Below, one piece after another: positions 48,738-58,603 of a stretch of DNA of 64,000 nucleotides; the stretch's first letter is position 1, and each line of letters starts with the position of its first letter. Source of the stretch: Dickeya dianthicola NCPPB 453 (GTDB taxonomy: Bacteria; Pseudomonadota; Gammaproteobacteria; Enterobacterales; Enterobacteriaceae); contig NZ_CM001841.1 of NCBI RefSeq assembly GCF_000365305.1, positions 666,284 through 730,283 of the forward strand, in the 5' to 3' direction. A model generated the notes under the pieces. The model had not been told where the DNA came from. It saw only the letters and a list, made by a program, of their open reading frames with translations, and searched no databases. The position numbers and the translations under genes were made by a program.

Positions 48738-49454
48738 ATGAAAAAACGTGTAGTACTCTTTTCATTGCTGACTCTGGCCCTGAGCGGCGTGGCGCGCGCG
48801 GATGACGCCGTAATCAAGCAGACGTTAAACCGGCTGGGTTTGCAGAACGCAGAAGTGAAGGATTCCCCCATCGGCGGGATAAAAACCGTGCTGACCGAGA
48901 ATGGCGTGCTCTACATCACCGAGGACGGCAAACACCTGCTGCAAGGGCCGCTGTATGACGTCAGCGGCAAGACCCCGGTGAATGTCACCAACCATATTCT
49001 GAACGACCGTCTGGATGCGTTGAAAGACCAGATGATCGTCTACAAAGCGCCGCAGGAAAAACATGTCATTACCGTGTTTACCGACATCACCTGCGGTTAC
49101 TGCCACAAGCTGCACGAACAGATAAAAGACTATAATGCGCTCGGCATTACCGTGCGTTATCTGGCGTATCCCCGTCAGGGCATGAACTCTCAGGCAGCGA
49201 AAGACATGCAGTCGATTTGGTGCGTGGCGGATCGCAACAAGGCGTTTGACGCCGCCATGAAGGGCGATGACGTGTCGCCCGCCACCTGTAAAACCGATAT
49301 CGGCTCCCATTATCAACTGGGCGTGCTGTTTGGCGTTCAGGGTACGCCGGCGATCGTGCTGGACGATGGCACGGTGGTGCCGGGGTATCAGCCGCCCAAA
49401 GAGATGATGGCGATGCTGGATGCGCACAAAGCCTCCCTGAAATCAGGCGGTTAA
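48738..49454 (+). CDS. dsbC: thiol:disulfide interchange protein DsbC
   Basis: Periplasmic disulfide isomerase and chaperone, V-shaped dimer. Signal peptide MKKRVVLFSLLTLALSGVARA, cleaved before DDAV. N-terminal dimerisation domain, then thioredoxin fold with active site CGYC at residues 119-122, cis-Pro loop region GVQGTPAIVLDDG, and a second structural cysteine pair (IWCVADR, PATCKTD). 238 aa. Between xerD and recJ, as in E. coli. Confidence 0.96.
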   Translation: MKKRVVLFSLLTLALSGVARADDAVIKQTLNRLGLQNAEVKDSPIGGIKTVLTENGVLYITEDGKHLLQGPLYDVSGKTPVNVTNHILNDRLDALKDQMIVYKAPQEKHVITVFTDITCGYCHKLHEQIKDYNALGITVRYLAYPRQGMNSQAAKDMQSIWCVADRNKAFDAAMKGDDVSPATCKTDIGSHYQLGVLFGVQGTPAIVLDDGTVVPGYQPPKEMMAMLDAHKASLKSGG

Positions 49455-49477
49455 TTGAATCGAGTGGTTAATCAAGC

Positions 49478-51208
49478 GTGAATGTTGTTACCCAACTCCG
49501 TCGTCGCCCGACGACGGAGACAGAATTACCCGACTCCCTCCCCGCATTGCTGCGCCGTTTGTACGCCCAGCGCGGCGTACGACAGATGCAGGAACTCGAA
49601 CGCAGTCTGCGAGGCCTGCTGGATTACCGTCTGCTTGGCGGCATCACGCAGGCGGTCGAGGTGTTGCGTCAGGCGCTGGCGGATAACCGCCGCATCATGG
49701 TCGTCGGCGATTTCGACGCCGACGGCGCCACCAGCACCGCGCTGACGGTGCTGGCGTTGCGCAGCATGGGCGGCCGCGAGATTCAGTATTTGGTGCCCAA
49801 CCGGTTTGAGGATGGCTATGGGCTTAGCCCGGAAGTGGTGGCGCAGGCCGCCGCCAAAGGCGCCGAGCTTATCGTGACTGTCGATAACGGCATTTCGTCC
49901 CATGCCGGGGTGGACGATGCGCACCGGCGCGGCATCGCGGTGGTGGTGACCGACCACCATCTGCCGGGGGAAACCCTGCCGGCGGCGGAGGCGATGATCA
50001 ACCCTAACCTGTCGGACTGTGCGTTTCCGTCGAAAGCGCTGGCCGGGGTGGGCGTGGCGTTTTACCTGATGATGGCGCTGCGGGCTAATCTGCGCGAGTC
50101 CGGCTGGTTTGCCGAACGCGGGCTGGCCGAGCCGAATCTGGCGGAACTGCTGGACCTGGTGGCGCTGGGCACGGTGGCGGATGTGGTGCCGCTGGATGCC
50201 AACAACCGTATTCTGATCTCGCAGGGGTTAAGCCGGATCCGCGCCGGCAAATGCCGACCGGGGATTCGCGCCCTGCTGGAAGTGTCCAACCGCGATGCCG
50301 TCCAACTGGTGGCGAGCGATCTGGGTTTTGCGCTCGGGCCGCGCCTTAATGCCGCCGGCCGGCTGGACGATATGTCCGTCGGCGTGGAACTGCTGCTGTG
50401 CGACGACATCGTGCAGGCGCGGATGCTGGCCAGCGATCTGGATGCGCTGAACCAGAGCCGCCGTGAAATCGAAGCCGGTATGCAGGTGGAAGCGCTGCAT
50501 TTGTGCGAGCAACTGGAGCGTAGCCGCGACACGCTGCCGCTGGGGCTGGCGATGTATCACCCGGAGTGGCATCAAGGGGTGGTGGGGATTCTGGCGTCGC
50601 GCATCAAGGAGCGCTTTCATCGCCCGGTGATCGCGTTTGCGCCTGCGGGCGACGGTATTCTGAAAGGTTCCGGGCGGTCCATCGCCGGGTTGCACCTGCG
50701 CGACGCGCTGGAGCGCCTCGATACCTGTCACCCCGGCCTGATGCTGAAATTTGGCGGCCACGCTATGGCGGCGGGATTGTCGCTGGTGGAAGATCGTTTT
50801 GATGAGTTTCGCCAGCGTTTTGCCGAACTGGTCGGCGAGTGGCTGGACGCCTCGCAGCTGGAAGGCGTGGTGTGGTCCGACGGCGAGCTGGCGATCCCTG
50901 AGCTGACGCTCGGCACCGCGGAAATGCTGCGCGAAGCGGGGCCGTGGGGGCAGGCGTTCCCGGAGCCGACCTTCGACGGGCGCTTTCGCCTGTTGCAGCA
51001 GCGACTGGTCGGCGAGCGCCACCTCAAGGTGATGGTGGAACCGCTGGGCGGCGGCCCGCTGCTGGACGGCATCGCTTTCAACATCGACACCTTGTTGTGG
51101 CCCGACAGCAGCGTGCGCGAAGTCGAGCTGGCTTACAAACTGGACGTCAACGAATTCCGCGGCAAACGATCGGTACAACTGTTGATCGAGCATCTGTGGC
51201 CGTTGTAG
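49478..51208 (+). CDS. recJ: single-stranded-DNA-specific 5'-3' exonuclease RecJ
   Basis: DHH-family Mn-dependent exonuclease for RecFOR recombination and mismatch/base-excision repair. GTG start at 49478, as in E. coli, 576 aa. DHH motifs VVGDFDADGATSTAL, LIVTVDNGISSHAGV, VVVTDHHLPGETLPA; DHHA1 region HQGVVGILASRIKERFHRPV, LKGSGRSIAGLHLRDAL and LKFGGHAMAAGLSL; C-terminal OB-fold. Followed by a strong terminator. Confidence 0.96.
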   Translation: MNVVTQLRRRPTTETELPDSLPALLRRLYAQRGVRQMQELERSLRGLLDYRLLGGITQAVEVLRQALADNRRIMVVGDFDADGATSTALTVLALRSMGGREIQYLVPNRFEDGYGLSPEVVAQAAAKGAELIVTVDNGISSHAGVDDAHRRGIAVVVTDHHLPGETLPAAEAMINPNLSDCAFPSKALAGVGVAFYLMMALRANLRESGWFAERGLAEPNLAELLDLVALGTVADVVPLDANNRILISQGLSRIRAGKCRPGIRALLEVSNRDAVQLVASDLGFALGPRLNAAGRLDDMSVGVELLLCDDIVQARMLASDLDALNQSRREIEAGMQVEALHLCEQLERSRDTLPLGLAMYHPEWHQGVVGILASRIKERFHRPVIAFAPAGDGILKGSGRSIAGLHLRDALERLDTCHPGLMLKFGGHAMAAGLSLVEDRFDEFRQRFAELVGEWLDASQLEGVVWSDGELAIPELTLGTAEMLREAGPWGQAFPEPTFDGRFRLLQQRLVGERHLKVMVEPLGGGPLLDGIAFNIDTLLWPDSSVREVELAYKLDVNEFRGKRSVQLLIEHLWPL

Positions 51209-51227
51209 CGCCCCGGCGCTAAAACCT

Positions 51228-51255
51228 ACGCCGGGGCTCCCCGGCGTTTTCTTTT
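51228..51255 (+). terminator. recJ intrinsic terminator
   Basis: 9-bp stem ACGCCGGGG / CCCCGGCGT with a very short CT spacer (inner pairs must open to form a loop), followed by TTTCTTTT. Confidence 0.85.
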
Positions 51256-51374
51256 CGCCATGCGGCGTCTCCCGCTAAAATCGGTAAAAAGCTATAAACC
51301 ACGGCGCGGATCCGCTACAATTCGCCGTTTACATGCATCCTTTCATCGACAAACAACATTAAGATCCTAACACC

Positions 51375-52473
51375 ATGTTTGAAATCAATCCGGTAAAAAA
51401 TCGCATTCAGGACCTGTCTGAACGGACAGCTGTTCTGAGGGGGTATCTTTGACTATGACGCCAAGAAAGAGCGTCTGGAAGAGGTAAACGCCGAGCTGGA
51501 ACAGCCCGACGTATGGAACGAGCCTGAACGCGCGCAGGCGCTGGGGAAAGAGCGTTCCTCCCTAGAAATGATTGTCGACACCATTGATCAGATGGTTCAG
51601 GGGCTGGACGATGTCTCCGGTCTGCTGGAACTGGCGGTGGAAGAAGACGACGAAGACACCTTAAATGAAACCATTGCCGAGCTGGATCAGCTGGAAAACA
51701 AGCTGGGTCAGTTGGAATTCCGCCGTATGTTCTCCGGCGAGTACGACAGCGCGGACTGCTACCTTGACCTGCAGGCCGGTTCCGGCGGCACCGAGGCGCA
51801 GGACTGGGCCAGCATGCTGCTGCGCATGTATCTGCGCTGGGCGGAAAGCAAAGGCTTCAAGACGGAAATCATTGAAGAGTCCGAAGGCGAAGTGGCCGGT
51901 GTCAAATCCGCCACCATCAAGATCATCGGCGAGTATGCGTTTGGCTGGCTGCGTACCGAAACCGGCGTACACCGTCTGGTGCGTAAAAGCCCGTTTGACT
52001 CGGGCGGTCGTCGTCACACGTCGTTCAGTTCCGCCTTCGTCTACCCAGAAGTGGATGATGATATTGATATCGAGATCAATCCCGCGGACCTGCGTATCGA
52101 CGTATACCGCGCGTCCGGCGCCGGCGGTCAGCACGTTAACCGTACTGAATCCGCGGTGCGTATCACCCACATTCCCACCAATATCGTTACCCAGTGCCAG
52201 AACGATCGATCCCAGCACAAGAACAAAGATCAGGCGATGAAGCAGCTGAAAGCCAAGCTGTATGAGTTTGAAATGCAGAAGAAGAACGCGGAGAAACAGG
52301 CGCTGGAAGACAACAAGTCCGACATCGGCTGGGGCAGCCAGATTCGTTCTTACGTGCTGGATGACTCCCGTATTAAAGACCTGCGCACCGGGGTGGAAAC
52401 GCGCAATACCCAGTCGGTGCTGGACGGTGATCTGGACAAGTTTATCGAAGCAAGTTTAAAAGCGGGGTTATAA
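51375..52473 (+). CDS. prfB: peptide chain release factor 2, with programmed +1 frameshift
   Basis: RF2 releases peptides at UGA and UAA. The gene is in two frames: codons 1-25 from ATG 51375 end at an in-frame TGA (51450-51452), and the rest continues from GAC 51451 in the +1 frame. Joined product 365 aa, exactly the E. coli length. Motifs: stop-codon-reading SPF in [16 protein letters not shown], the catalytic GGQ in [20 protein letters not shown]. When RF2 is scarce, ribosomes stall at UGA and shift, so it regulates its own synthesis. A search for one uninterrupted frame misses the first 25 codons. Confidence 0.97.
51437..51452 (+). promoter_or_regulatory. prfB +1 programmed frameshift site
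   Basis: AGG GGG TAT CTT TGA C: an internal Shine-Dalgarno-like AGGGGG three bases before the slippery CTT, then the in-frame TGA with C as fourth base. This is the classic RF2 recoding signal. Confidence 0.95.
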
Positions 52474-52482
52474 GGAATTCTC

Positions 52483-54000
52483 ATGTCTGAACCACAAAAC
52501 CAGGGTGCCGAGCAGGCGCTGGATCTTAATAACGAACTCAGAGCGCGCCGCGAGAAACTGGCGTCGTTGCGTGAAACCGGCGTGGCTTTCCCGAATGATT
52601 TCCGCCGTGACAGCGTCTCGGATCAACTGCACGCCGGCTATGACGAAAAAGACAACGAAGAGCTGGAAGCGCTGGGTCTGGAAGTGAACGTGGCCGGCCG
52701 TATGATGACTCGCCGTATCATGGGCAAAGCGTCGTTCGTGACGCTGCAAGACGTGGGCGGCCGCATTCAGCTGTATGTGGCGCGCGACGATCTGCCGGAA
52801 GGCGTTTATAACGAACAGTTCAAGAAATGGGATCTCGGCGACATCGTCGGCGCGCGCGGCAAGCTGTTTAAAACCAAAACCGGCGAGTTGTCGATCCACT
52901 GTACCGAACTGCGTCTGCTGACCAAGGCGCTGCGCCCGTTGCCGGACAAGTTCCACGGCCTGGCGGATCAGGAAACCCGTTATCGTCAGCGCTATCTGGA
53001 CCTGATCGCTAACGAAGAATCCCGCCACACCTTCCGGGTGCGTTCGCAGATTCTGGCCGGTATCCGCCGGTTCATGGTCGGCCGCGACTTTATGGAAGTG
53101 GAAACGCCGATGATGCAGGTGATCCCCGGCGGCGCGTCCGCGCGTCCGTTCATCACCCATCACAACGCGCTGGACATCGACATGTACCTGCGCATCGCGC
53201 CTGAACTGTACCTGAAGCGTCTGGTGGTGGGCGGTTTTGAACGCGTGTTCGAGATCAACCGCAACTTCCGTAACGAAGGCGTGTCGCCGCGTCACAACCC
53301 TGAGTTCACCATGATGGAACTCTACATGGCGTACGCGGACTATAAAGACCTGATCGAACTGACCGAGTCGCTGTTCCGCACGCTGGCGCAGGACGTGCTG
53401 GGCGCGACCGAAGTGCAGTACGGCGACCAGGTGTTCGACTTCGGCAAGCCGTTCGAGAAGCTGACCATGCGTGAAGCCATCAAGAAATACCGCCCGGAAA
53501 CCAACGTGGCGGATCTGGATAGCTTCGACGCGGCGAAAGCCATCGCGGAGTCTATCGGCATCAAGGTTGAGAAGAGCTGGGGTCTGGGCCGTATCGTCAC
53601 CGAGATCTTCGAAGAAACCGCCGAAGCGCACCTGATTCAGCCGACCTTCATCACCGAATACCCGGCGGAAGTCTCGCCGCTGGCGCGCCGCAACGACCAG
53701 AACCCGGACATTACCGATCGCTTCGAATTCTTCATAGGCGGACGTGAAATCGGCAACGGTTTCTCCGAGCTGAACGATGCGGAAGATCAAGCGCAACGCT
53801 TCCAGGATCAGGTGGCTGCGAAAGACGCCGGCGATGACGAAGCCATGTTCTACGACGAAGACTACGTTACCGCGCTGGAACACGGCCTGCCGCCGACCGC
53901 CGGTCTGGGTATCGGTATCGACCGCATGGTGATGCTGTTCACCAACAGCCACACCATTCGCGATGTGATCCTGTTCCCGGCGATGCGTCCGCAGAAGTAA
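52483..54000 (+). CDS. lysS: lysyl-tRNA synthetase (class II)
   Basis: Charges tRNA-Lys. 505 aa, as in E. coli. N-terminal OB-fold anticodon-binding domain (about 60-170, [20 protein letters not shown]), class II core with motif 2 [20 protein letters not shown] and motif 3 [19 protein letters not shown]. Nine bases after prfB, so cotranscribed as in E. coli. A terminator follows. Confidence 0.97.
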   Translation: MSEPQNQGAEQALDLNNELRARREKLASLRETGVAFPNDFRRDSVSDQLHAGYDEKDNEELEALGLEVNVAGRMMTRRIMGKASFVTLQDVGGRIQLYVARDDLPEGVYNEQFKKWDLGDIVGARGKLFKTKTGELSIHCTELRLLTKALRPLPDKFHGLADQETRYRQRYLDLIANEESRHTFRVRSQILAGIRRFMVGRDFMEVETPMMQVIPGGASARPFITHHNALDIDMYLRIAPELYLKRLVVGGFERVFEINRNFRNEGVSPRHNPEFTMMELYMAYADYKDLIELTESLFRTLAQDVLGATEVQYGDQVFDFGKPFEKLTMREAIKKYRPETNVADLDSFDAAKAIAESIGIKVEKSWGLGRIVTEIFEETAEAHLIQPTFITEYPAEVSPLARRNDQNPDITDRFEFFIGGREIGNGFSELNDAEDQAQRFQDQVAAKDAGDDEAMFYDEDYVTALEHGLPPTAGLGIGIDRMVMLFTNSHTIRDVILFPAMRPQK

Positions 54001-54017
54001 TTCCCATCATGGTATAC

Positions 54018-54056
54018 CGGCTCGTTTGCCTGCTGGCAGGCGAGCCGTTTTCTTTT
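54018..54056 (+). terminator. prfB-lysS intrinsic terminator
   Basis: Outer stem CGGCTCG (54018-54024) / CGAGCCG (54041-54047), with inner TGCC/GGCA pairs, followed by TTTTCTTTT. Confidence 0.85.
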
Positions 54057-54147
54057 GGCCGCACCTATCTTAAGCGCTTCAGCGGGGCCGGCCGTAAACG
54101 CGGCGATATACCTAATACGCAAGTAATATCATGATAAGAGGGACGTT

Positions 54148-54819
54148 ATGTTACTGGTGATGCTGAGCGGCCTGCTGTTGTCGTTGTCGCTGTGTCTGGA
54201 TTTGGGGATCGTCAATACCGCCATTATTAATCGTGGTATCCGGGATGGCGCGGGTGCGGCGTTTTTTATTGGTCTGGGATCCTGCTTCGGCGATCTGATT
54301 TACGCCACGCTGTCGGTGCTGGGGATGGCGGTGATTTTCAACTATACGCCGGTACGCTGGCTGTTATGGATTGGCGGCGGCGGTGTACTGCTGTGGCTGT
54401 CGTTCAGCATGGCGCGTAGCGCCTGGCGCGACTATCGGCAACATCGCGGTTTGCCGATCGATACCGTTACCGTATTTTCACCACGCGCCCCGGCGCCGGC
54501 TCACCGCGATTTTATTAGCGGAATGGGCATGGCGCTGGCGTCGCCCAGCGCGTTGCTGTGGTTTGCGGCAATCGGCGGGACGTTGATTGCTCAGGCTACT
54601 GACGGCTCTGCCAGACAGGTAGCGTTGTTTCTGGGCGGGTTTTTTATCGGCGGCGTGCTCTGGACGCTGTTCATGGCGTTGTTAATCCAGTACGGGCGCG
54701 GCGCGTTGAAAGGCCGACTGTCGTTTTATTGCAGCGCGTTATCTTCCGTGCTATTCGCCGTGTTCGCCGCACAGGTGATCGTTAACGGATACCAAACGTT
54801 GCTGACGCCGGCCAACTGA
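54148..54819 (+). CDS. LysE-family amino-acid exporter
   Basis: 223 aa inner-membrane protein with about six hydrophobic helices; LysE/RhtB superfamily. Typical features are the glycine-rich first loop region with INRGIRDGAGAAFFIGLGSC, LWIGGGGVLLWLSFSMARSA, then FISGMGMALASPSALLWFAA (usually a GF..NPxN/K motif; here SPSAL) and GGFFIGGVLWTLFMALL. Likely exports an amino acid or derivative; substrate unknown. GAGGGA precedes the ATG. Confidence 0.85.
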   Translation: MLLVMLSGLLLSLSLCLDLGIVNTAIINRGIRDGAGAAFFIGLGSCFGDLIYATLSVLGMAVIFNYTPVRWLLWIGGGGVLLWLSFSMARSAWRDYRQHRGLPIDTVTVFSPRAPAPAHRDFISGMGMALASPSALLWFAAIGGTLIAQATDGSARQVALFLGGFFIGGVLWTLFMALLIQYGRGALKGRLSFYCSALSSVLFAVFAAQVIVNGYQTLLTPAN

Positions 54820-54904
54820 ACCGACTGCTTAAAACACGCGCAGTCAGACAGTGTTTTGTCTTGCCCGCCAGACAGATGGCGCTATAATGCCAGTCACTTT
54901 CGAT

Positions 54905-54978
54905 GCGGGCGTAGTTCAATGGTAGAACGAGAGCTTCCCAAGCTCTATACGAGGGTTCGATTCCCTTCACCCGCTCCA
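54905..54978 (+). tRNA. glyU: tRNA-Gly(CCC); 3' end is the probable attachment site of the following element
   Basis: 74 bases with encoded CCA; acceptor GCGGGCG/CACCCGC (one wobble), anticodon loop TTCCCAA giving anticodon CCC; nearly identical to E. coli glyU. Everything to its right, up to a tyrosine integrase at the window end, looks foreign, so its 3' part (about 54955-54978) likely serves as attL. The partner repeat is not in the window. Confidence 0.95.
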
Positions 54979-55534
54979 GCTACCATACTCTAAAATATTC
55001 TTTAGAATCAATAAGCTAAAAGCGGATGTAACCAGTGTTACCTCTAGCGGTACCCACGGGGCTACTCATTGCTGCTGCGATCTGGTATGTGGTAAGGGAG
55101 CATACCAAATAGCTGGCGGTGGTTCCACGTTCTTACCGCGATAGCCCAACAATGAACAAAAGCCGAGCACCCGGCATAATTCCCACAGCTTTCAGTGAAG
55201 CGCATTTTTGCCGATGTTCCCACATGCCACACGTCGAGATGACGTTGCAGGGAATAAACCAGGTCTATGGTGGTCTTCGTCCCTGCATACGATATGCAGG
55301 CTCTGCCAGCGTCTCAGCCACGCTCCCGAAAGGGTACACGGTGTCCTGATAAACTTCACTGTCTGACATACCCCTGATGAAGTCGCCTAACGGCTCCGCG
55401 CGTTGTCTTACCACCAACGGGCTTATTGGCTGCTATTGTTTCGGTTCCGCTTAAACGTTGCTACAAGCTACGGCTGATCATAAAATAACCCCATGTTTTC
55501 TGGCACTTCATTTATACAATTACACGGGTCTTTT
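54979..55534. other. left end of the tRNA-Gly element, no gene supported
   Basis: 556 bases. A small hairpin TCTAAA/TTTAGA lies near 54989-55006. Only short frames exist: one of about 76 codons on plus (55119-55349), and one of about 50 on minus near 55280-55440 whose translation includes SDSEVYQDTVYPFGSVAETL. I do not recognise either. May hold decayed genes from earlier insertions. Confidence 0.4.
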
Positions 55535-56305
55535 ATGGAATACGTGGCATTTGGTGATGAGAGCGGCACGACAGGGAGCGACCGTTGTTATGGTATTGGT
55601 TTGCTGTGTGTTCGGAAAGATACACTGCATATATTCAATGAGCGTGTCCAGAAGTTGAAAGATAAGTACGGTATTGTCGGTGAGTTGAAGTGGTCTAAGA
55701 TTAAGAACAGTGCAGGGCAGGCAAACATCTGCATTGAGCTGCTGGCTATGGTGCTCAAGAACTCGTGCTGCTTCCACTCGATTGTTGTAGTGAAGAACAT
55801 TTACAACAACTGGCAGACGGACAGGGAACTGGCTTTCTACCAGACGTACACAATGCTCGTTAAGAACGTTGCTAAGCAGATTAAGAGTGATATTGAGGTC
55901 ATCATCGACCAGAAGATTGATAAGTACAAAAAGAACGATGAAGTGACGGGTATTGTTGCTAACAACATGTTGGCTAAGGCAGGGATGAAGAAGCTGGTTA
56001 AGTCTGTCACGATGCACGACTCTAAACATCATCTTGGATTACAGGTTGTAGACATCCTGACCGGGGCTGTGAACTCAGGGTACTTGAAGTACCTTAATCC
56101 TCGGCTGGAACTATCAGTGGCTAAAGAGCTTGCCTTTGAACGTATGGCTGCTCTGCTTGGCTGGGATATGTTCCATTACGATACATTCCCAAATAAGGAT
56201 TTTAATATCTGGCACTTTCCGCAAAAGATGCGAGCTATGCCGGGTTCAAAGAGTATCCGACATGATTACAGCGTTCCGTTGGTTAAGCGGGAAGAGTTGA
56301 CCTGA
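55535..56305 (+). CDS. DUF3800 domain protein (RNase H-like fold predicted)
   Basis: 256 aa from MEYVAFGDESGTTGSDRCYG. The DUF3800 marks are the N-terminal FGDESGT strand and a distal aspartate in LGLQVVDILTGAVNSGYLKY, with IKSDIEVIIDQKIDKYK between, consistent with an RNase H-like nuclease core (Asp at 8, about 110 and about 175). Members occur on prophages and defence islands; activity is not established to my knowledge. Start uncertain: no good ribosome binding site; an in-frame ATG at 55493 adds 14 residues. AT-rich compared with lysS. Stands alone. Confidence 0.7.
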   Translation: MEYVAFGDESGTTGSDRCYGIGLLCVRKDTLHIFNERVQKLKDKYGIVGELKWSKIKNSAGQANICIELLAMVLKNSCCFHSIVVVKNIYNNWQTDRELAFYQTYTMLVKNVAKQIKSDIEVIIDQKIDKYKKNDEVTGIVANNMLAKAGMKKLVKSVTMHDSKHHLGLQVVDILTGAVNSGYLKYLNPRLELSVAKELAFERMAALLGWDMFHYDTFPNKDFNIWHFPQKMRAMPGSKSIRHDYSVPLVKREELT

Positions 56306-56711
56306 CTAACCAGCTAGGTGACTCCATTACTAGATAATCACCGATCTTATTCCGTTATGTCACGACTGAAAAGTACTGCACTCAAGCGAGGGGGTGTCCC
56401 CCATTCAAAGGAAGCCTTTCCCCCGTGTGCCTCTCGGGGCTGGGTGGCTGTGGAACGCTGCAAAGAATGTGGGTTGCTCATATTCTATCGAGGGTATACG
56501 CGGCATCTCTCTCAGAATTCACGTACAGCCGCCCCTAATCATTCATAAGCGTGCCTTCTCATGCTCGGGTATCAATATATCCTGTAAGATTTGTGCGTCA
56601 TAGCTGCGATATTCTGGTTCTAGTTAAGTATTTTCATCATTCTGAGTGTCGTTATTCGTCTGGTATTAACTACTCGCCATCGTGCCCCGTGTTTGAATCG
56701 CTACGGGTAAT
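56306..56711. other. gap between DUF3800 gene and IS3 remnant
   Basis: About 400 bases without a supportable gene. A plus frame of 76 codons (56318-56548) contains CKECGLLIFYRG but has no ribosome binding site and no family I know. Confidence 0.35.
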
Positions 56712-56837
56712 CTAGACACTTTCGAGCCGTTGCTGATACTGCTGCTCATATTCGTTCGGCGACATCTGATTGCTTGAACCATGCCGACGCCTGTTGTTAT
56801 AGAACATTTCGTTGTAATCATAAATATCGCTGGGTGC
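56712..56837 (-). pseudogene. IS3-family transposase remnant (C-terminal end of OrfB)
   Basis: Minus-strand translation from 56837 to the TAG at 56712-56714 reads IYDYNEMFYNNRRRHGSSNQ then MSPNEYEQQYQQRLESV. This is the typical end of an IS3-family DDE transposase (YNxxRRHgs...SPxEYE). About 40 codons remain; the catalytic domain, OrfA and inverted repeats are gone. Confidence 0.8.
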
Positions 56838-56998
56838 TTCCCTTGCTTGCGCTTGTATCTATCTCGTTTGGGTATACCTGATAAAGACTTAGATGCGTTA
56901 TCTCATTTAACTTATTTTAAAACTCTATTGACTGCATATTATTGATGTGATCTCTTATAAGTCTTACTGTGAGATTTCATTGAGACTTAGGAGGAAGC

Positions 56999-57634
56999 AT
57001 GGCACATAACGCGCTTCTCTACTGCCGCGCCAGTACAGCAGAGCAACACGCAGATCGTGCGCTGGGCTTGCTGCGAGATTTCGCCAGTGATCGGGGCTGG
57101 ACTGTACGAGCGGATTACATCGAGAACGCCAGCGGTGCGAGGCTGGCTCGCCCTGAACTAATGCGCTTGCTGGGTGATGCTGAGGCCGGGGAGGTATTGC
57201 TTGTCGAGAGCATCGACAGGCTAAGCCGCCTGACACAAAAGGAATGGGCGACACTAAAACAGATGATCTGGGATAAGGGGCTGGTGATCGTTGCCGTTGA
57301 CCTACCAACCTCCTGGCAACTGCTGAACAATACAGCGTCGGAGCTTACAGAGGGCATTCTGAGAGCTGTTAATGCAATGCTGATCGATATCCTCGCTACG
57401 ATGGCACGAGTGGACTATGAGACACGTAGAGCACGCCAAGCGCAGGGCATCGAGCGTGCTAAAGCCGAGGGGAAATATAACGGGAAATCTAAGGACGAGA
57501 GCGCCCGTGATACGGTTCGGGAAATGCTTGGGCAGGGTGTGAAACCCGAACGCATTATGAAAGCTGCCGGGATAAGTCGGGCGACCTATTACCGTATCAA
57601 ACGGGAGATGCTGACGGAAAGTAGTGGTAATTAG
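56999..57634 (+). CDS. serine recombinase (resolvase/invertase family)
   Basis: 211 aa small serine recombinase. Catalytic domain 1-140 with the nucleophile Ser12 in LLYCRASTAEQHADRALGLL, then LVESIDRLSRLTQKEWATLK with catalytic arginines; E helix region ILRAVNAMLIDILATMARVD, then a C-terminal DNA-binding HTH (ERIMKAAGISRATYYRIKRE). GGAGG lies seven bases upstream of the ATG. It may resolve or invert DNA of this element; two imperfect direct repeats overlap and follow its 3' end. Confidence 0.9.
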   Translation: MAHNALLYCRASTAEQHADRALGLLRDFASDRGWTVRADYIENASGARLARPELMRLLGDAEAGEVLLVESIDRLSRLTQKEWATLKQMIWDKGLVIVAVDLPTSWQLLNNTASELTEGILRAVNAMLIDILATMARVDYETRRARQAQGIERAKAEGKYNGKSKDESARDTVREMLGQGVKPERIMKAAGISRATYYRIKREMLTESSGN

Positions 57635-57731
57635 AATGTCACTCTACAGGGAAAGAACCCTTGCTGGCTCAGGTGTGAGAACACCACCCGGTACACGATG
57701 GTAATTAGACTATCACTTGCAAGGGAAAGAG
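57626..57731 (+). repeat. imperfect 32-bp direct repeats at the 3' end of the serine recombinase gene
   Basis: Copy 1 at 57626-57657 begins GGTAATTAGAATGTCACTCT; copy 2 at 57700-57731 begins GGTAATTAGACTATCACTTG; both end in AGGGAAAGA plus one base. Period 74 bases. Copy 1 contains the stop codon of the recombinase. They could be recombinase binding sites or protein-binding iterons; not proven. Confidence 0.65.
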
Positions 57732-57829
57732 AAGCGAACCAGTTAGAGATTACTCAGAGTAGAAATATTACAAGATGAATAATCCCATTGGCAGCAGCCC
57801 TACAGAACCCAACCACAAGGAGAGAACCG

Positions 57830-58603
57830 ATGATTGATAGCAGTGCCTTGCCGGAGCAATTCCCGGACGTGCCAGCAGACCTGAACCGGATGCAGGCAAT
57901 GAATTGGCGAGCATGGAAAGCAGGCCACATTCCATCAATGAATGAGTTGTTATCACCCGACACTAAAAGCCTTTACACGCGATTCCAAGAGCAGAACAGC
58001 AATCCTATGAAAGACGCTATAGCCGCTAAGTATAGGGCAGAGGCAACTATCAGACGCATCGCCATGCAGAACCCTAACTTCCGTCCAATCAAACAGGCCG
58101 AGGTTACTGTAGGCGTAGGTAGGGCATTGGATGCTGGCTGGACAGGACATAAGCAAACAGCGACGTCGATTATGCGTGAATCAGCCAATAAAGAGATTAC
58201 CGAGGCATACATGAGCCGTACACACCAGAAAGGCAAGCTACGCGCAGCACTGGCGCACCACGATAATCACCCGGCCGTGCAATACGCCAAAAAGCAGGGG
58301 AGCAAGATTCGAGTGGATGCAGATGCATTGAGTCCGGGGCTGTCAGCGATTCAGGATGCCGCCGCTGTATTCCGCAAGCTGAATGACCACGAGCAACGCC
58401 TACAGGCAGAAGAAGCAGCCACAGCAGATTTATCGCGCCGCGTCGCAGAGCTTGAGGCGCGCCTTATGTCGGTAGAAACCGGAACATCATTACCCGAACA
58501 GGCTATGTCTATGCGTGACGCAGGTAAGCGCCAGCAAGAGATTGCAACGGCTCTGGGCGTATCTGTTAATACCGTTAAGTCATGGCTACGCCGCAATCGC
58601 TAA
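57830..58603 (+). CDS. 257-aa protein with coiled coil and C-terminal helix-turn-helix, function unknown
   Basis: Not recognised as a whole. ATG at 57830 (MIDSSALPEQFPDVPADLNR) has AAGGAGAG ideally placed; an upstream in-frame start is weaker. The middle is basic and helical (KDAIAAKYRAEATIRRIAMQ). Residues about 190-225 form a coiled coil (HEQRLQAEEAATADLSRRVA, ELEARL). The last 30 residues (AGKRQQEIATALGVSVNTVK SWLRR in two parts) make a clear HTH. Probably a DNA-binding replication or regulatory protein of the element. Starts the compact gene run. Confidence 0.65.
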   Translation: MIDSSALPEQFPDVPADLNRMQAMNWRAWKAGHIPSMNELLSPDTKSLYTRFQEQNSNPMKDAIAAKYRAEATIRRIAMQNPNFRPIKQAEVTVGVGRALDAGWTGHKQTATSIMRESANKEITEAYMSRTHQKGKLRAALAHHDNHPAVQYAKKQGSKIRVDADALSPGLSAIQDAAAVFRKLNDHEQRLQAEEAATADLSRRVAELEARLMSVETGTSLPEQAMSMRDAGKRQQEIATALGVSVNTVKSWLRRNR

